Shown here piece by piece: positions 51,847 to 62,625 of a stretch of 64,000 nucleotides of DNA. How positions within the stretch are numbered: position 1 is the stretch's first letter; each line of letters opens with the position of its first letter. The notes beneath the pieces are model-generated. The model was not told where the DNA came from, ran no database searches, and saw nothing but the letters and a program-made list of their open reading frames with translations. Both the position numbers and the translations under genes were made by a program. Origin of the DNA: Gambelia wislizenii (Eukaryota > Chordata > Lepidosauria > Squamata > Crotaphytidae); assembly GCA_030847615.1 (NCBI GenBank), contig JAUMIR010000015.1:823501-887500 (forward strand), written 5' to 3'.

Positions 51847-51905
51847 AGTAACCAGCGTGGTGTAGTGGTCTGAGGTTCAAATCCCCATGGATTATCCGAG
51901 AGTTG
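51847..51905 (+). mobile_element. CORE-SINE head fragment
   Basis: 'accagcgtggtgtagtggtctgag' followed by 'gttcaaatcccc' (B-box). Truncated right after the tRNA-like part, with an internal deletion between the boxes. Confidence 0.6.
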
Positions 51906-52005
51906 GGAGTGGTAGTTCAGGAAAGGATCTTCCCCCAGCACTTGGGTTGGACAACAACCGGTTTCAGACCTACTCCATCTCCCACCTGCACCAACTGGAT
52001 CAAAG

Positions 52006-52585
52006 AATCATAGAGTTGGAAGAGACCACAAAGGCCATCTAGTCCAACCCCATTCTGCCATGCAGGAACACACAATCTAAGCACTCCTGACTGATGGCCA
52101 TCCAGCCTCTGCGTAAAAACCTCCAAAGAAGGAGACTCCAACACACTACGAGGCAGTATATTCCACTTCCAAACGAAGTCCTTCCTCATATTTAGGTGGA
52201 ATCTCTTTTCCTGTACAGTTGTCCCTTCACATTAGCTGGGATTTGGTTCCAGGACCCCCTGTGATTACCCAAATCCGTGAATACTCAAGTCCCATTATAT
52301 GCAATGGCAAAGCAAAATGGGGTCCCTTATATAAGATAGCAAAATCAAGTATTGCTTTTTGGATTAAATATTATTTTAAGAATATTTTCAAGCCGTGAAT
52401 ACTTAAATCCATAAATGCCAAATCAGTGAATGTGGAGGGACAACTGTAGTTGAACCCATTGCTCCGTGTCCTAGTCTCTGGAGCAGCAGAAAACAAGCTT
52501 GCTCCATCCTCAGTATGACATCCCTTCAAATATTGAAACATGGCTATCATGTCCCCTCCTAACCTTCTCTTCCCCAGATTAAAGA
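52006..52585 (-). mobile_element. CR1: CR1 LINE split by a Tigger-like MITE
   Basis: CR1 tail from 52006 to 'ctcttttcctg', then the T1 element (52216-52446), then 'gttgaacccattgctccgtg' to 'ttctcttccccagattaaa'. Confidence 0.92.
52216..52446. mobile_element. Tigger-like MITE (family T1) nested in CR1
   Basis: CAGTTGTCCCTTCACATTA to GAGGGACAACTG. Flanks 'ttcctgTA' and 'TAgttgaaccc' correspond to the unbroken 'ttcctgTAgtttgaac'-type CR1 sequence, proving a TA duplication. Confidence 0.92.
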
Positions 52586-52589
52586 GGGC

Positions 52590-52668
52590 ATGGATTATTT
52601 ATTTATTTATTAAGTATTTATACTCCGCTCTTCAGCCATGAAGGCTCTCAGAGCGGCTTACAAATTGT
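52590..52668 (-). mobile_element. LINE/SINE 3' tail
   Basis: ATTT run, then 'tactccgctcttcagccatg' and 'agagcggcttacaaattg', as at 10443. Confidence 0.6.
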
Positions 52669-52754
52669 TAAGCCATAGCACCTGCACATCTATACATTTT
52701 TATGATGTGCTAGGCACTCTCCAAGCTGGGTACCCCTAGAAAACCCCTAGGTCT

Positions 52755-53215
52755 CCCCCTAGGGTTGCCAGATCTCAGGGCTTAGCCCTGAGTCTCCAGT
52801 TTTGGTGGGTCATTCTCAGGTTGGGGGGGGCAGATTCTCCACTTTTGGGGGGAGGCAAGAAGAAAGAGCTGGGTGCAAATTTCCAGCAGAGCTAAGAGAG
52901 GGCTGGCTTGCTACAATTTGCAAGGCTGAAAGGATTTCTGGTTACAACTTGAAAAGACTTGGGAGGACAGGGAGATCTCTGCATTTACCTAATTAGCTTC
53001 CTTCTTCTCTTTCAGTCATTGTGGTGCCAGGGCTCACCCTCCACTCTGCTCTGTATCCACTTTTGGCTAGAAGCAAGGAAGTCAGATTGTAAATTCCTTA
53101 TTCCATCTCCATAAGTAAGTGAGGAGGAATAATTCCCTCTTTCACCTTGGTCTGGGAACAGCCTCTTTAGCTAAGCTTTACCTCTTAATTTGCAGGCAGG
53201 AAAATATGTTCTCTG
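52755..53215 (+). mobile_element. Dispersed repeat family A (long copy)
   Basis: 'gggttgccagatctcagggc', 'gggtgcaaatttccagcag', 'ttgctacaatttgcaagg', 'ggtgccagggctcaccctcc' and 'tgggaacagcctctttagc'. The best copy with 5748-6105. Confidence 0.65.
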
Positions 53216-54014
53216 TTTGTATATATGTTTGTGTGCGTGAATAATAAGCTGTCAGCACCTGTGGCTAGTTCTTACCGCCTGATGCTGAATGGTGTCCCCA
53301 GAGGCCAACCCTACTCAGGTATCAGGTTTGGGGCTGGAGGCCTCGGGGCCAGGGGCGATCCTGAACTTGCAACCCCAGACTCACCACAAACGGGACACCC
53401 TCTCAACCTTCTCCTGCCCTTCACCCCCACAATCCTCAGCTTCGCCATTTCCTTTCACATTGACTGAAATTACTCCCTGCTTCCTTGGGACTCTTCGCTG
53501 AGAATGCAACAGACCATGGCCAGTTAATAGCGCTAATGGCTTCTTCTCAGTGGAGAGGAAAGAGAGATGCTGGTTGCAATGTTGTGTTTTTTTCCCAAGG
53601 CCACAAAGCAGAACGGGGGGGGGGAAGATGGGGGGAAGCCCCCTCCAAACTCCTTTCCTCCTCTTCTCCCCAAAGGTCTCCTTTAGAGCAGGGCTAAGAA
53701 GTCCCAATCTTTGCCTCATTCCCTGACAGAAGAAAATGCTTCCTTGGAGCAGGGGCACCTCGAACAGGGACGTGTGTTGCACGATTCACATCCAAAAGGG
53801 ACCGGATGGATCATACACCCCAGGGTGCATGGGTGCAACTGGGCTTTCCATCTTGCTTGGCCCAGTATCCTGATTCTGAGCAAAGGAAGACCATGAGTAG
53901 GACTTGGAGGCCTTGCACCAAGGGTTGCCAGCTCAGAAAGATCCCAGGGCCAGCACTGAAACCGAGGGATGGTATAACCTTCAATTACCTTGATTTGGAG
54001 GATTAATCCTCTGC
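53216..54014. other. No gene seen
   Basis: ORFs here (for example 53225-53467) lack recognisable domains. Confidence 0.35.
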
Positions 54015-54200
54015 CGTCCCATTGCCTTTAAAATGTCCAAGTTTCCCCCTGCACTCTCCCCCTTTGTCCTCAGCTTACTCCGGATGTTGCAAACTGATTC
54101 CAAAGTGCAAAAATAGTTTTCACTCCATTAACTCAACAGAGGGCGGGGAGCAGACTATTGCCTTTCCCTGTGGACTCAGGCAAAAGCAAACTGCTCCTAG
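54015..54200 (-). mobile_element. TIR repeat family B (partial)
   Basis: 'cctttaaaatgtccaagtttcc', 'tttgtcctcagcttactcc' and 'ctcaggcaaaagcaaactgc', antisense. Confidence 0.6.
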
Positions 54201-54335
54201 GGCTCATCTACACTGGCTGAGATAATCTAGGGCAGATTGGAATATTCTGGCCCCGGAGCAACCCTGGATTCTCCCCCCCACAACAGTTACTGGAGCATTT
54301 TGCGCTGAGAATGGGCATGCAACCCATTCCTTACA

Positions 54336-54392
54336 TGCGTCCTGCTGTATTTCCTGGCGCTGGCGCTGCTGGTGTGCATCGTGTTTTTCCTG
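54336..54392 (+). other. Hydrophobic 19-codon run, possible transmembrane exon
   Basis: One frame reads CVLLYFLALALLVCIVFFL, followed by SPEMRC. It is on the SLAM gene strand. A weak acceptor-like AG at about 54310 would join in the right phase (phase 1). The surroundings look like TIR-element sequence, and the intron would be 9.3 kb, so coincidence is quite possible. Confidence 0.15.
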
Positions 54393-54432
54393 AGCCCAGA
54401 AATGAGGTGCCCAGTATCGATCACATGCTGGG

Positions 54433-54825
54433 GGCAGGACCGGTTTAAGGAATTTTGGGACCCTGCAATGCTTTATTTTGGGGGCCTCAAATGTTTATCT
54501 CAGGTCAATGTAACCTAACTCAACCTAAGCTATTTACAATACAGGATATTCAGATTATTACTAATAATGCTTTTGCAGGAGGAGGGTTACTATGGGGCTC
54601 CCACAATGATGGGGCCACCTGCAATGCTTTATTTTGGGGGACCCATATGCTTATCTCAGGTCAATGTCACCTAACTCAATCTAAGCTATTCACAATACAG
54701 GATATTCAGAGTATTACTAATGATGTTTTTGCAGGAGGAGGGTTACTACTACAGGGGTCACCACAATGATGGGACCCCCTGCGGATGCTGACGCCCCAGG
54801 TGCCTTAAACCGACCCTGGCTGGGG
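54433..54825 (+). repeat. Dispersed repeat family G with internal duplication
   Basis: Two near-copies of a module: 'gcaatgctttattttggggg', 'gtttatctcaggtcaatg', 'cctaagctatttacaatac', 'gatattcagattattac' and 'tttttgcaggaggagggttac' at about 54465-54600 and 54620-54750. It ends 'caggtgccttaaaccgaccc', related to its start 'ggaccggtttaaggaatt' by inversion, so it may be a TIR element. Confidence 0.7.
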
Positions 54826-55082
54826 GTGTTGTTGTGACCTCAGAGGATGCAGCATGCACCGGCGTTGCCAGGAGATATATCAGGATGCATGTGGAGAGTT
54901 GCCCATTTTCACTATGGAGTGGGGTGGTTAAAGCATTTTGGGGACCGAACTGGCTGAACGTTGTGAGGACAGTTCAGTCCAGATTTGGGGGTTCGGCCCA
55001 GCATTGTCTACACAGACACACACACCCCCAAGGATGGCCCCAGAACATTTTGTTAGACTTGTGTAGACAAGCCCTTCGCTTG
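54826..55082. other. No gene seen
   Basis: Nothing supported. Confidence 0.3.
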
Positions 55083-55262
55083 TGTGTTCTTCCTCATCAA
55101 TAACTTTATCCATCTTGACCACACTCGCAGGTTGCTTGGCCAAATGTGTTCCACGTGTGGGAGGAGGAGATTGAAACTGGGACATTTTAAAAGCTGGTGA
55201 GAAAATGGGCTGGCAGGGGATTAATTGGACCATCCTGCCCAAATCGGGACGGTCGGAGGGTA
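55083..55262 (+). mobile_element. TIR repeat family B (partial)
   Basis: 'gggacattttaaaagctgg', 'gaaaatgggctggcagggg' and 'gggacggtcggagggtata'. Confidence 0.6.
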
Positions 55263-56085
55263 TACAGATCAGCCAAGCTTTGTTTTAAAGTATATATCTA
55301 TATCCAGAGTTTTTCAAGGTTTACACTGGTGGAGGCTGGTCCCAAACCTCTCCAATTTCTCTTTCCATGCAACTTGCTTTCCACCAGCTGGTCCCAAAAT
55401 GCCAGGCCAAGGTTGGGTTTGCTCTTAAGTGGTCACTTTCTGCTTCTAAAACCTCCTCGCTTAGAAAATCCATTTAATTTTTCTGTGTGTCCCTCCTCGC
55501 AATAAAAGGCAGAGCAAGTGGGGCTACTTTTTCCGGCCAAGTGGATGGAAATGGAAAGTGGCGTATCCAAAGTGGGGTGATGGGGGGCTGCAGAGAGGGA
55601 AGGCTTTTTGCTTCATCCCTGAACTAACTCAGGGGCTCTAAAAATATTCCAAGCCTAAAATATTTATACACCTGAACTGCACCATGCTGGCCTGTGAGGG
55701 GAAGGGTTTTTTTTCACCAGTCTGACCGGGTAGCAAGTGTGTGTGTGCGCTTGTGTGGTTGCTTGCACATGTGCCCACAAATCATTTCTGCTGCTGGGTA
55801 CAGTTTGTCCATAACACTGCGTGGCTTTTCCCTTCGCTGATTTCCGTGCCAGAACTGGATTGAAGACAAAAACACGACCAACTCTTCTTCCAGGTCAAGA
55901 GGAATTCTCACCTCCTGCTCCTCAAATGATGTGTTCCTTCACTCTGCAAATTTCTGCAATTAACACAAAACCTCAGTTGAGAATTTAGAAATAGAGGGCT
56001 CACAAGGCCATTAAATGTGGATCGATGGGCATTACTGCCAATTCCCAGCAGCTTTCATTTTCCCCCCACAGCTTTTTCCTCCAAG
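55263..56085. other. No gene seen
   Basis: Unique-looking, with a short GTGT run near 55737. No supported ORF. Confidence 0.35.
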
Positions 56086-56615
56086 ATCCCAGGCATGCGA
56101 AGCCATACGAGTTTGATGTTCAAATGGGCACGCCTGCAAACCAAGATGGTGGGTTTGAGTGAATTATTCGCATTTTTATTGCCAGCTGCTGAACAGTATT
56201 TTTTTTAAAGCAATCCAAGGTACTAAGTGTGATCTTCCACTTAAATAAACAGGAGACGGGAGAGAAAAGGTGGTTTCGTTGCCTCCGTGCAGGATCGCTA
56301 TGGCAAAAATCCAACATGGTGGTTCTGGGTGCTTGCCCTGCCAGCAAGCTCTTCCCCCTGCGCCTGTCTGACCAATAAACTTTCCACTTCCACTCTTATT
56401 GGGAATGTGCAGCAAAGCGAATTGGTTGTCCCAACAAGCAGGAGTGTGCATTTACTTCAGAGTTTTTTTTTTAAATATGGAAAAAGCCGCTAAGGTATTT
56501 GGAGTTTTTTGCCCCCTCCTTCCAAATACTATATGGGATCCCATTTAGACAAAACGAACTCTCCTCGAATTCTATGAGGAGTATTTTTGCCATGTAGACA
56601 ACCCCTGAGTTTAGG
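56086..56615. mobile_element. TIR repeat family C
   Basis: Right end 'ttgccatgtagacaacccc' mirrors the family's 'gggttgtct' start. 'aaaatccaacatggtggttc', 'gcttgccctgccagcaagc' and 'gggatcccatttagac' are shared with 34620-34862. The left limit is approximate. Confidence 0.5.
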
Positions 56616-56771
56616 CATCTGAAGAAAGCGACCCAAGGAATGCAAGCACAGCCTGTAGAAGAGTACTAGATGCGAACAATTCTCACCATCTCACTCTATG
56701 CAATGCTAGAAGTTTGGGGACTGAATGGAAATTTCATTGTGGTTGACGGACTGAATTCTCATTTGAAGGAA

Positions 56772-57418
56772 CAATCATAGAATCATAGAGTTGGAAGAGA
56801 CCCCCAAGGGCCATCTAGTCCAACCCCATTCTGCCCTGCAGGAATACACAAGCAAAGCATTCCCAATGACAGATGGCCAACCAGCCCCTGTTTAAAAACC
56901 TCCAAAGAAGGAGACTCCACCACACTCCCAGGCAGTGTATTCCATAGAATAATAGAGTTGGAAGAGACCCCCAAGGGCCATCCAGTCCAACCCCATTCTG
57001 CCATGCAGGAATGCACAATCAAAGTATCCCTGACAGATGGCCATCCAGCCTCTGTTTAAAGACCTCCAAAGAAGGAGACTCCACCACACTCCCAGGCAGT
57101 GCATTCCCCATCCGAACAGCTCTTACTGTCAGAAATTTCTTCCTAATGTTGAGGTGGAATCTCTTTTCCTGGAGTTTGAACCCATTGCTCCGTGTCCTAG
57201 TCTCTGGAGCAGCAGAAAACAAGCTTCCTCCATACTCAGTATGACATCCTTTCAAATATTTAAACATGGCTCTCATGTCCCCTCTCGACCTTCTCTTCTC
57301 CAGGCTAAACATGCCCAGCTCCCTAAGCCGCTCCTCATAGGGCATCATGGCTTCCAGACCTCTCACCATTTTGGTTGCCCTCCTCTCGACACGTTCCAGC
57401 TTCTCAATGCCCTGTATC
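56772..57418 (-). mobile_element. CR1: CR1 LINE, tandem 3' ends plus ORF2 C-terminus
   Basis: Two CR1 tails (anchors 56791 and 56959, 168 bp apart). The second continues to 'ccctcctctcgacacgttcc'. The - strand frame 57019-57369 encodes [20 protein letters not shown] and [16 protein letters not shown]. Confidence 0.92.
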
Positions 57419-57557
57419 CAACCACCTTACCCCAGTTACAACCCTGCTGAGTGTATTTCACCAGAGAAACTCTGGAGGTATCCAGACAGGGCTTAGTGGA
57501 AAACAAGAAACACAACTACCCACCACCACCCAAAAGTGTGGCTCTTGCCACCCTTTC

Positions 57558-58482
57558 ATACCCTCCAACTGTCCTGATTAATCCTCCACCATCCTACTTT
57601 TCAGCTGCTTTTTAGAATGTCCTGTTTTCTCCCTCCTCACCCCCTTTCGTCCCTGTGATCCTCAGCTTACTTCAGTTACTGCAAACTAGATTCAAAGTTG
57701 GAAAATATTTTGCATTCCATTAACTCGGCAGGGATGGAGAGAGGTGAGGAAGGGGAGAATCTTCCCCTTCCCAGTTGGCTCAGGCAAAAACAAACTGCTG
57801 CATCCTCTCCTAGAATCATAGAATCATAGAATTGCAGAGTTGGAAGAGACCACGAGGGCCATCCAGTCCAACCCCATTCTGCCACACAGGAAATCACGAT
57901 CAAAGCATCCCTGACAGATGGCCATCCAGCCTCTGTTTAAAGACCTCCAAGGAAGGAGACCCCACCACACTCCAAGACACAGAATCATAGAATGGTAGAG
58001 TTGGAAGGGACCTCCAAGGGCCATCCAGTCCAACCCCATTCTGCCACGCAGGAAATCACGATCAAAGCATCCCCGACAGATGGCCATCCAGCCTCTGTTT
58101 AAAGACCTCCAAGGAAGGAGACCCCACCACACTCCAAGACACAGAATCATAGAATGGTAGAGTTGGAAGGGACCTCCAAGGGCCATCCAGTCCAACCTCC
58201 TTCTGCCACGCAGGAAATCACGATCAAAGCATCCCTGACAGATGGCCATCCAGCCTCTGTTTAAAGACCTCCAAGGAAGGAGACCCCACCACGCTCCGAG
58301 GGAGTGTGTTCCACTGCCGAACAGCTCTTACGGTCAGAAAGTTCCTCCTAATGTTGAGGTGGAATCTCTGTTCCTCCTAGCTTGTGTGTTTTTCCTCATT
58401 TATAACTTTTGCTGTCATGATCACACGCTGATGTTGTTTGACCAAATGTATCCTGTTTTCAACTGTGAAGTATTAAAAGGTA
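57558..58482 (-). mobile_element. TIR repeat family B, split by a CR1 trimer
   Basis: Left part 57558-57813 ('cataccctccaactgtcc' to 'ctgcatcctctcctag') resumes at 58374 ('ctcctagcttgtgtgttttt') and ends near 'aaaaggtatg'. Uninterrupted copies (antisense of 18800-18860) read straight across this point. Confidence 0.75.
57814..58373 (-). mobile_element. CR1: Tandem trimer of CR1 3' ends with one target duplication
   Basis: Three CR1 termini (anchors 57840, 58001 and 58163; steps 161-162 bp). They are joined by the same 'cactccaagacacagaatcat' junction as the 30048 trimer. The third extends to 'ggtggaatctctgttc'. The whole block is flanked by CTCCTAG at 57807-57813 and 58374-58380. Confidence 0.92.
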
Positions 58483-58554
58483 TGTGAGAGGGTTTTCTAG
58501 GTATGGTCATGAAAGTAGAAAGAAACTATTCCAGAACATGGCCTCACAGTCTGG

Positions 58555-58930
58555 TAAAAAACCAAGGAAAATCCATGGTCATGAAAGCTGGGCAGTGAAG
58601 AAAGATGATCGGAAGACAATCAAGATGTGGTGCTGGAGGAGATTTCTATGGATACCGTGGACTGCTAAAAAGATCAATAAATGGGTCCTAGAACAAATAA
58701 TGCCTAGACTCTCCCTGGAAGCCAAGAGGACTCAACTGAGGCTGTCGTACTTTGGACATATCATGAAAAACCCTGACTCATGAGAAAAGACAATAAAGCT
58801 GTGTAAGGCAGAAGGAAGAGGGGAAGATTGCATTATGGATGGAGAGACTTCACCATGGAAGCCACAATGGCTACTGTCCTGACTCTGCAAGACCTGAGCA
58901 GGGCTGTTGAGGAGAAAGAAGGACTTGGAG
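58555..58930 (+). mobile_element. RTE/BovB-like LINE, C-terminal fragment
   Basis: The frame contains GHESWAVKKDDRKTIKMWCW, RRFLWIPWTAKKINKWVLEQ and LRLSYFGHIMKNPDS, which follow the RTE/BovB C-terminal pattern (ESWT-KK...WCWRR-LR-PWTA...YFGH-MR). After a stop, 'acaatggctactgtcctgactctgcaagac' encodes the usual downstream stretch. Degenerate and truncated. Confidence 0.72.
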
Positions 58931-59465
58931 GCAGGACCAGTTTAAGGAATTTGGGGGGGGCGCCTGCAATGCTTTATTTTGGGGGCCCCATATGTTTCCC
59001 TCAGGTCAATGTAACCTAACTCAACCTAAGCTATTCACAGTATAGGATATTCAGATGATTACTAATAATGTTTTTGCAGGAGGAGGGTTACAACCAGGGC
59101 CAGTTTAAGGCATTTTGGGGGGCCCTGCAATGCTTTATTTTGGGGGCCCCATATGTTTATCTCAGGTCAATGTCACCTAACTCAACCTAAGCTATTCACA
59201 GTACAGGATATTCAGATTATTACTAATAACGTTTTTGCAGGCAGGACTGGTTTAAGGAATTTTGGGGGGCCCTGTAATGCTTTATTTTGGGGGCCCCATA
59301 TGTTTATCTTAGGTCAATGTCACCTAACTTAGCCGAAGCTATTCACAGTACAGGATATTCAGATGATTACTAATTATGTTTTTGCAGGAGGAGGGTTACT
59401 ATGGGGCCCCCCACAATGATGGGGGCCCCCTGCAGATGCTGACGCTGCAGGTGCCTTAAACCGGC
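58931..59465 (+). repeat. Dispersed repeat family G, three tandem modules
   Basis: 'tttaaggaatttgggggg', 'gcaatgctttattttgggg', 'caggtcaatgtaacctaac' and 'gatattcagatgattactaat' repeat with starts near 58940, 59100 and 59249. It ends 'caggtgccttaaaccggcc' as the 54433 copy does. Confidence 0.78.
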
Positions 59466-59467
59466 CG

Positions 59468-59556
59468 TGCCCAAGGTCGTCCAGTGGGTTTCCATGGCTG
59501 AGCAGAAATTCAAACCTTGCTCTCCCGGAGTCCTAGGCCAACACTCAAACCATGAC
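59468..59556 (-). mobile_element. CORE-SINE fragment
   Basis: Antisense 'gggtttccatggctgagcag', 'ttcaaaccttgctctccc' (B-box) and 'gtcctaggccaacactcaa' correspond to the head of the SINE at 49640. Confidence 0.65.
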
Positions 59557-59974
59557 ACCCTTCTGCCTCTATATTACACGGCTGCAGTCTCTTTCTTTCA
59601 TACTTTCCCCTTTATGCTCGCATTCCTGGCTCTCTTCCCCAACCCATCACTTCTAATATCTTCCTTCAGGGCATCTTCCTTCACCAGAGACTCACGCAGC
59701 TCCATCTCCAAACAAGAGTTCTGGAGTTGTCATCTGCCTTTCCTCCCCAATCCCTTGAAAATCAAGCTAAAACTGAAATACGGTCTCAAAACGAAACATT
59801 CTTTAACAGAAAAAAAACATGCCACAAATTGCCACACCGTGATGGATGCCAATTTTCCTACCAGCCAGATTGACTCCAGACTGGCACCTGTGTGGAGGAG
59901 AGGGAGGGGATTTTTATATTCAGTGTTTAATTTAGGGTTCTTAATTATTTTTCCTGCAGAGTTCAGTGGCCTTT
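59557..59974. other. No gene seen
   Basis: A 225-codon frame runs across 59467-60144, but it starts in SINE sequence and ends in a TIR element, so it is not a gene. Confidence 0.45.
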
Positions 59975-60575
59975 CTGGGGGGTTGTCTAAATGGTTAAAA
60001 AAACCAAACCCTCATGAAATTTGCTGGGAATCCTACCTGTCTAAATGGGACTATGCACCAATCCATACTATTTGGAAGGAGGGGGGCCCAAAATGGCAAA
60101 AGAAACACAAGAAAATCCTTTGTGGCTTTCCCCTTACTTTTTGAAAAACGGCGAGGGGTGTGTGCATTCCTGCTCATTTGGACAATCGAATGATAAGTAA
60201 TTCAAAATGAAGCACAAAGCTGATTGGCCAGGCAAGAGTGGGGGCGGGGTTTGCTAACAGGTCAAGCACCCACTGCCGCCATGTTGGATTTTCGCCTTAG
60301 TGGTTGCTCACTAAGGCAATAAAACCGGGTGATTATTTTTTGTTTTGCTTTCCTTTAAATTAGAAAATCACTATATCACTCCAGCGTACTTTGGACAACT
60401 TAAAAAAATATGGAGGCAGCAAAAAACTAATGCGAGTAAATCACTCGCATCCGCCACCTGGAATGCAAGGATTATGGGGCTTATGAAGCCAAAAACACAG
60501 TTAAGGCATCTCGCAGTTGCTGCGAAATGCGATTACTACGAGGTACTCCAGTTCCCCCCCATCGTTTAGATGGAC
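59975..60575. mobile_element. TIR repeat family C (about 600 bp)
   Basis: Left end 'gggggttgtctaaatggtt' mirrors right end 'catcgtttagatggacac' only over the TCTAAATGG core. Inner 'ctgtctaaatgggactatgc', 'gccatgttggattttcgcc' and 'agccaaaaacacagttaagg' are shared with 34066-34875 in inverted order. No transposase. Confidence 0.55.
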
Positions 60576-60820
60576 ACTGGCTGTTTGGCTTACAAAGGAG
60601 ATGAGGAAATTGTCGCCCCTCCAGCCATTGGACTCTGGACCCCATCTGCCCTAGTTGGTAGGAACAATGGTCAGGGATAATGGGAACTGCAGTTGAGTTG
60701 TTGTCCCTGGTCTGCAAAATACAGCAGACACAGAAGGGGAGATGGGATGCATTTTGAGCTGGGAGTCCACCTCCTTTCTGATCAAAATTGGGGAGGCTGC
60801 CCAATGGGGTATATAATCCA

Positions 60821-60935
60821 GTCTTCCCTAGCCTGATACCCTACCGTTAGGGTAAGCTACTAACATCCAGGTGGTTGGGGAGGATGGGATTTGTAGTCCA
60901 AATCATTGGGGGGCACTAGGTTGAGGAAGGTTTGG
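60821..60935. mobile_element. Small TIR MITE
   Basis: 'cttccctagcctgatacc' at the left and 'gcactaggttgaggaagg' at the right are mirrored; the middle has 'gatgggatttgtagtcc'. Confidence 0.5.
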
Positions 60936-61227
60936 AACTGCGTTCAAATGAAAGGGACTGCATTATTCGGAGACTTGCTTGGTGGTGGCTCCTCTGGAAA
61001 TCTTTTTTCCTTGTCCAGCATATTATTTTATTACTAGCCATACCCAGCGTAACGTACACCGTTATCTATATATATAAAATGGTTTGGTATTTTTCCATTT
61101 CCACTCTGCTGATTGGCCGCTTAGGAAACATGTCGAGAGTATGATCATTTGACACATTAATATATAACCTTTCAGATCAACTATAATGGCATATGTTACG
61201 CTGGTTATAGCTCGTTTCATGCCAAGA

Positions 61228-61880
61228 GCCCCTTTGCCACCATGCAACCGCATGTCACACACACACTGCTAGACACACACACACACACACACATGCATGC
61301 CAGGACACAAGAGCCCCTCTGCTGCGATGGAACCATGTGTACACACACATACCATGCTACACGCCCCCACACACGTGTCAGGATGCAAGAGACCCTCTGC
61401 TGCCACCCCATGCAACTGTGCATACACACACACCACGCACCAAGACATGAGAGCCCCTCCATGCATACACACACTATGCATGCCAGGATGCAAGGGCCCC
61501 TCCATTGCCACTATGCAATTGCAGAAACACACAAACATCTCACACTACACACACACCCCACACTACACACAAGCACACACTCTAGGATGTGAGAGCCCCT
61601 CGCTGCTGCCATGCAATTGCACAAACACACACACATATATCACACTACACACACACACACCATGCACACTATATGCATGCCAGGATGCAAGAGCCCCTCT
61701 GCCACCACCATGTAATTGCACAAACACACTGCATGCTACACACACACCACATGTGCCACGATGCAAGGGCCCCTACACCACTGCCATGCAATTGCACAAA
61801 TAGTCCCCACACTATATCCCCCATGCTGCACCCCCTATGCCACACACACACACACACACGCCCCAAGATGTGAGAACCCA
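61228..61880. repeat. CA-rich degenerate minisatellite
   Basis: Units of about 60-110 bp combine 'gccaggatgcaagagcccct', 'gctgccatgcaattgcaca' and a variable (CA)n run. At least seven partial units. Forms one block inside the Helitron. Confidence 0.85.
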
Positions 61881-61984
61881 TCTGCCACCATCATGTTTAG
61901 AAAGGACTTGAAGCTTTCCACCTGTTTCCACCCCCAGTGTGCTGACTGGCTGCGCAATGGGAAGCTTTGATGGGTTGGGAAGTT

Positions 61985-62625
61985 TCCTACCATCGGGGTC
62001 CAGGGTGTGGGTGGCAAAGTCTAGGAGCAGAGACCCCAGGGCAGGGCAGGAACACAAGAGCTAGCATCCAAAGCCCAGGCAGGGTCAAAGATAAGCCAAA
62101 CACTGTCCAGGGTCAGAGCAGGTACTTAGGCATCCAGAGGCAAAGTGAGGTCCAGCAAGGGAGTGCCGGGGGTCAGGAACACAGGAATCAGAGATCAATA
62201 AAGTCCAAAACCAGTCCAAGGTCAGGGCACAGACCAGGTACCCAGAGGCAGGTCCAAGGGGCAAGCAAAGGCCCCAACACAAGTAGCAAGGCAAGGGGTC
62301 AAGGTCCAAGAGCAAGACAGGCAGCACAGGAGACCATGCTGTGGTGGTCAAGACTGAGGGCTGAATGCTGCTCTTAATACATTGCAGGGTCCAGGGCATG
62401 GGCAGAAAGGTCTAGGAGCAGAGGCACCAGGATGGGTCAGGAACACAAAAGACAACATCCAAAGTCCAGACAGGATCAACGATAAGTCAAGTCCAAAAAC
62501 AGTCCAGGATCAGAGCACATACCACATATCCAGGGTCCAAGAGCAAGGAGCAGCTACAGACAGCGCAGAAGACCACATTGTGGTGGCCAAGACTGAGGGC
62601 CAAATGCCGCTCTTAAATAGCCGTT
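61985..62625. repeat. About 390-bp imperfect tandem duplication
   Basis: 'ggtccagggtgtgggtggc' (61998) recurs as 'ggtccagggcatgggcag' (62388). 'caggaacacaagagctagc' recurs as 'caggaacacaaaagacaac'. 'caagactgagggctgaatgc' (62349) recurs as 'caagactgagggccaaatgc' (62588). The second copy has an internal deletion. Inside the Helitron. Confidence 0.8.

Noticed and set aside
59467..60144. 225-codon + strand ORF
   Set aside because: Starts inside an antisense SINE and ends inside a family C element; no domain.
61242..61873. His/Thr-rich and Cys/Val-rich ORFs over the CA minisatellite
   Set aside because: Product of the (CA)n-containing repeat in several frames; not coding.
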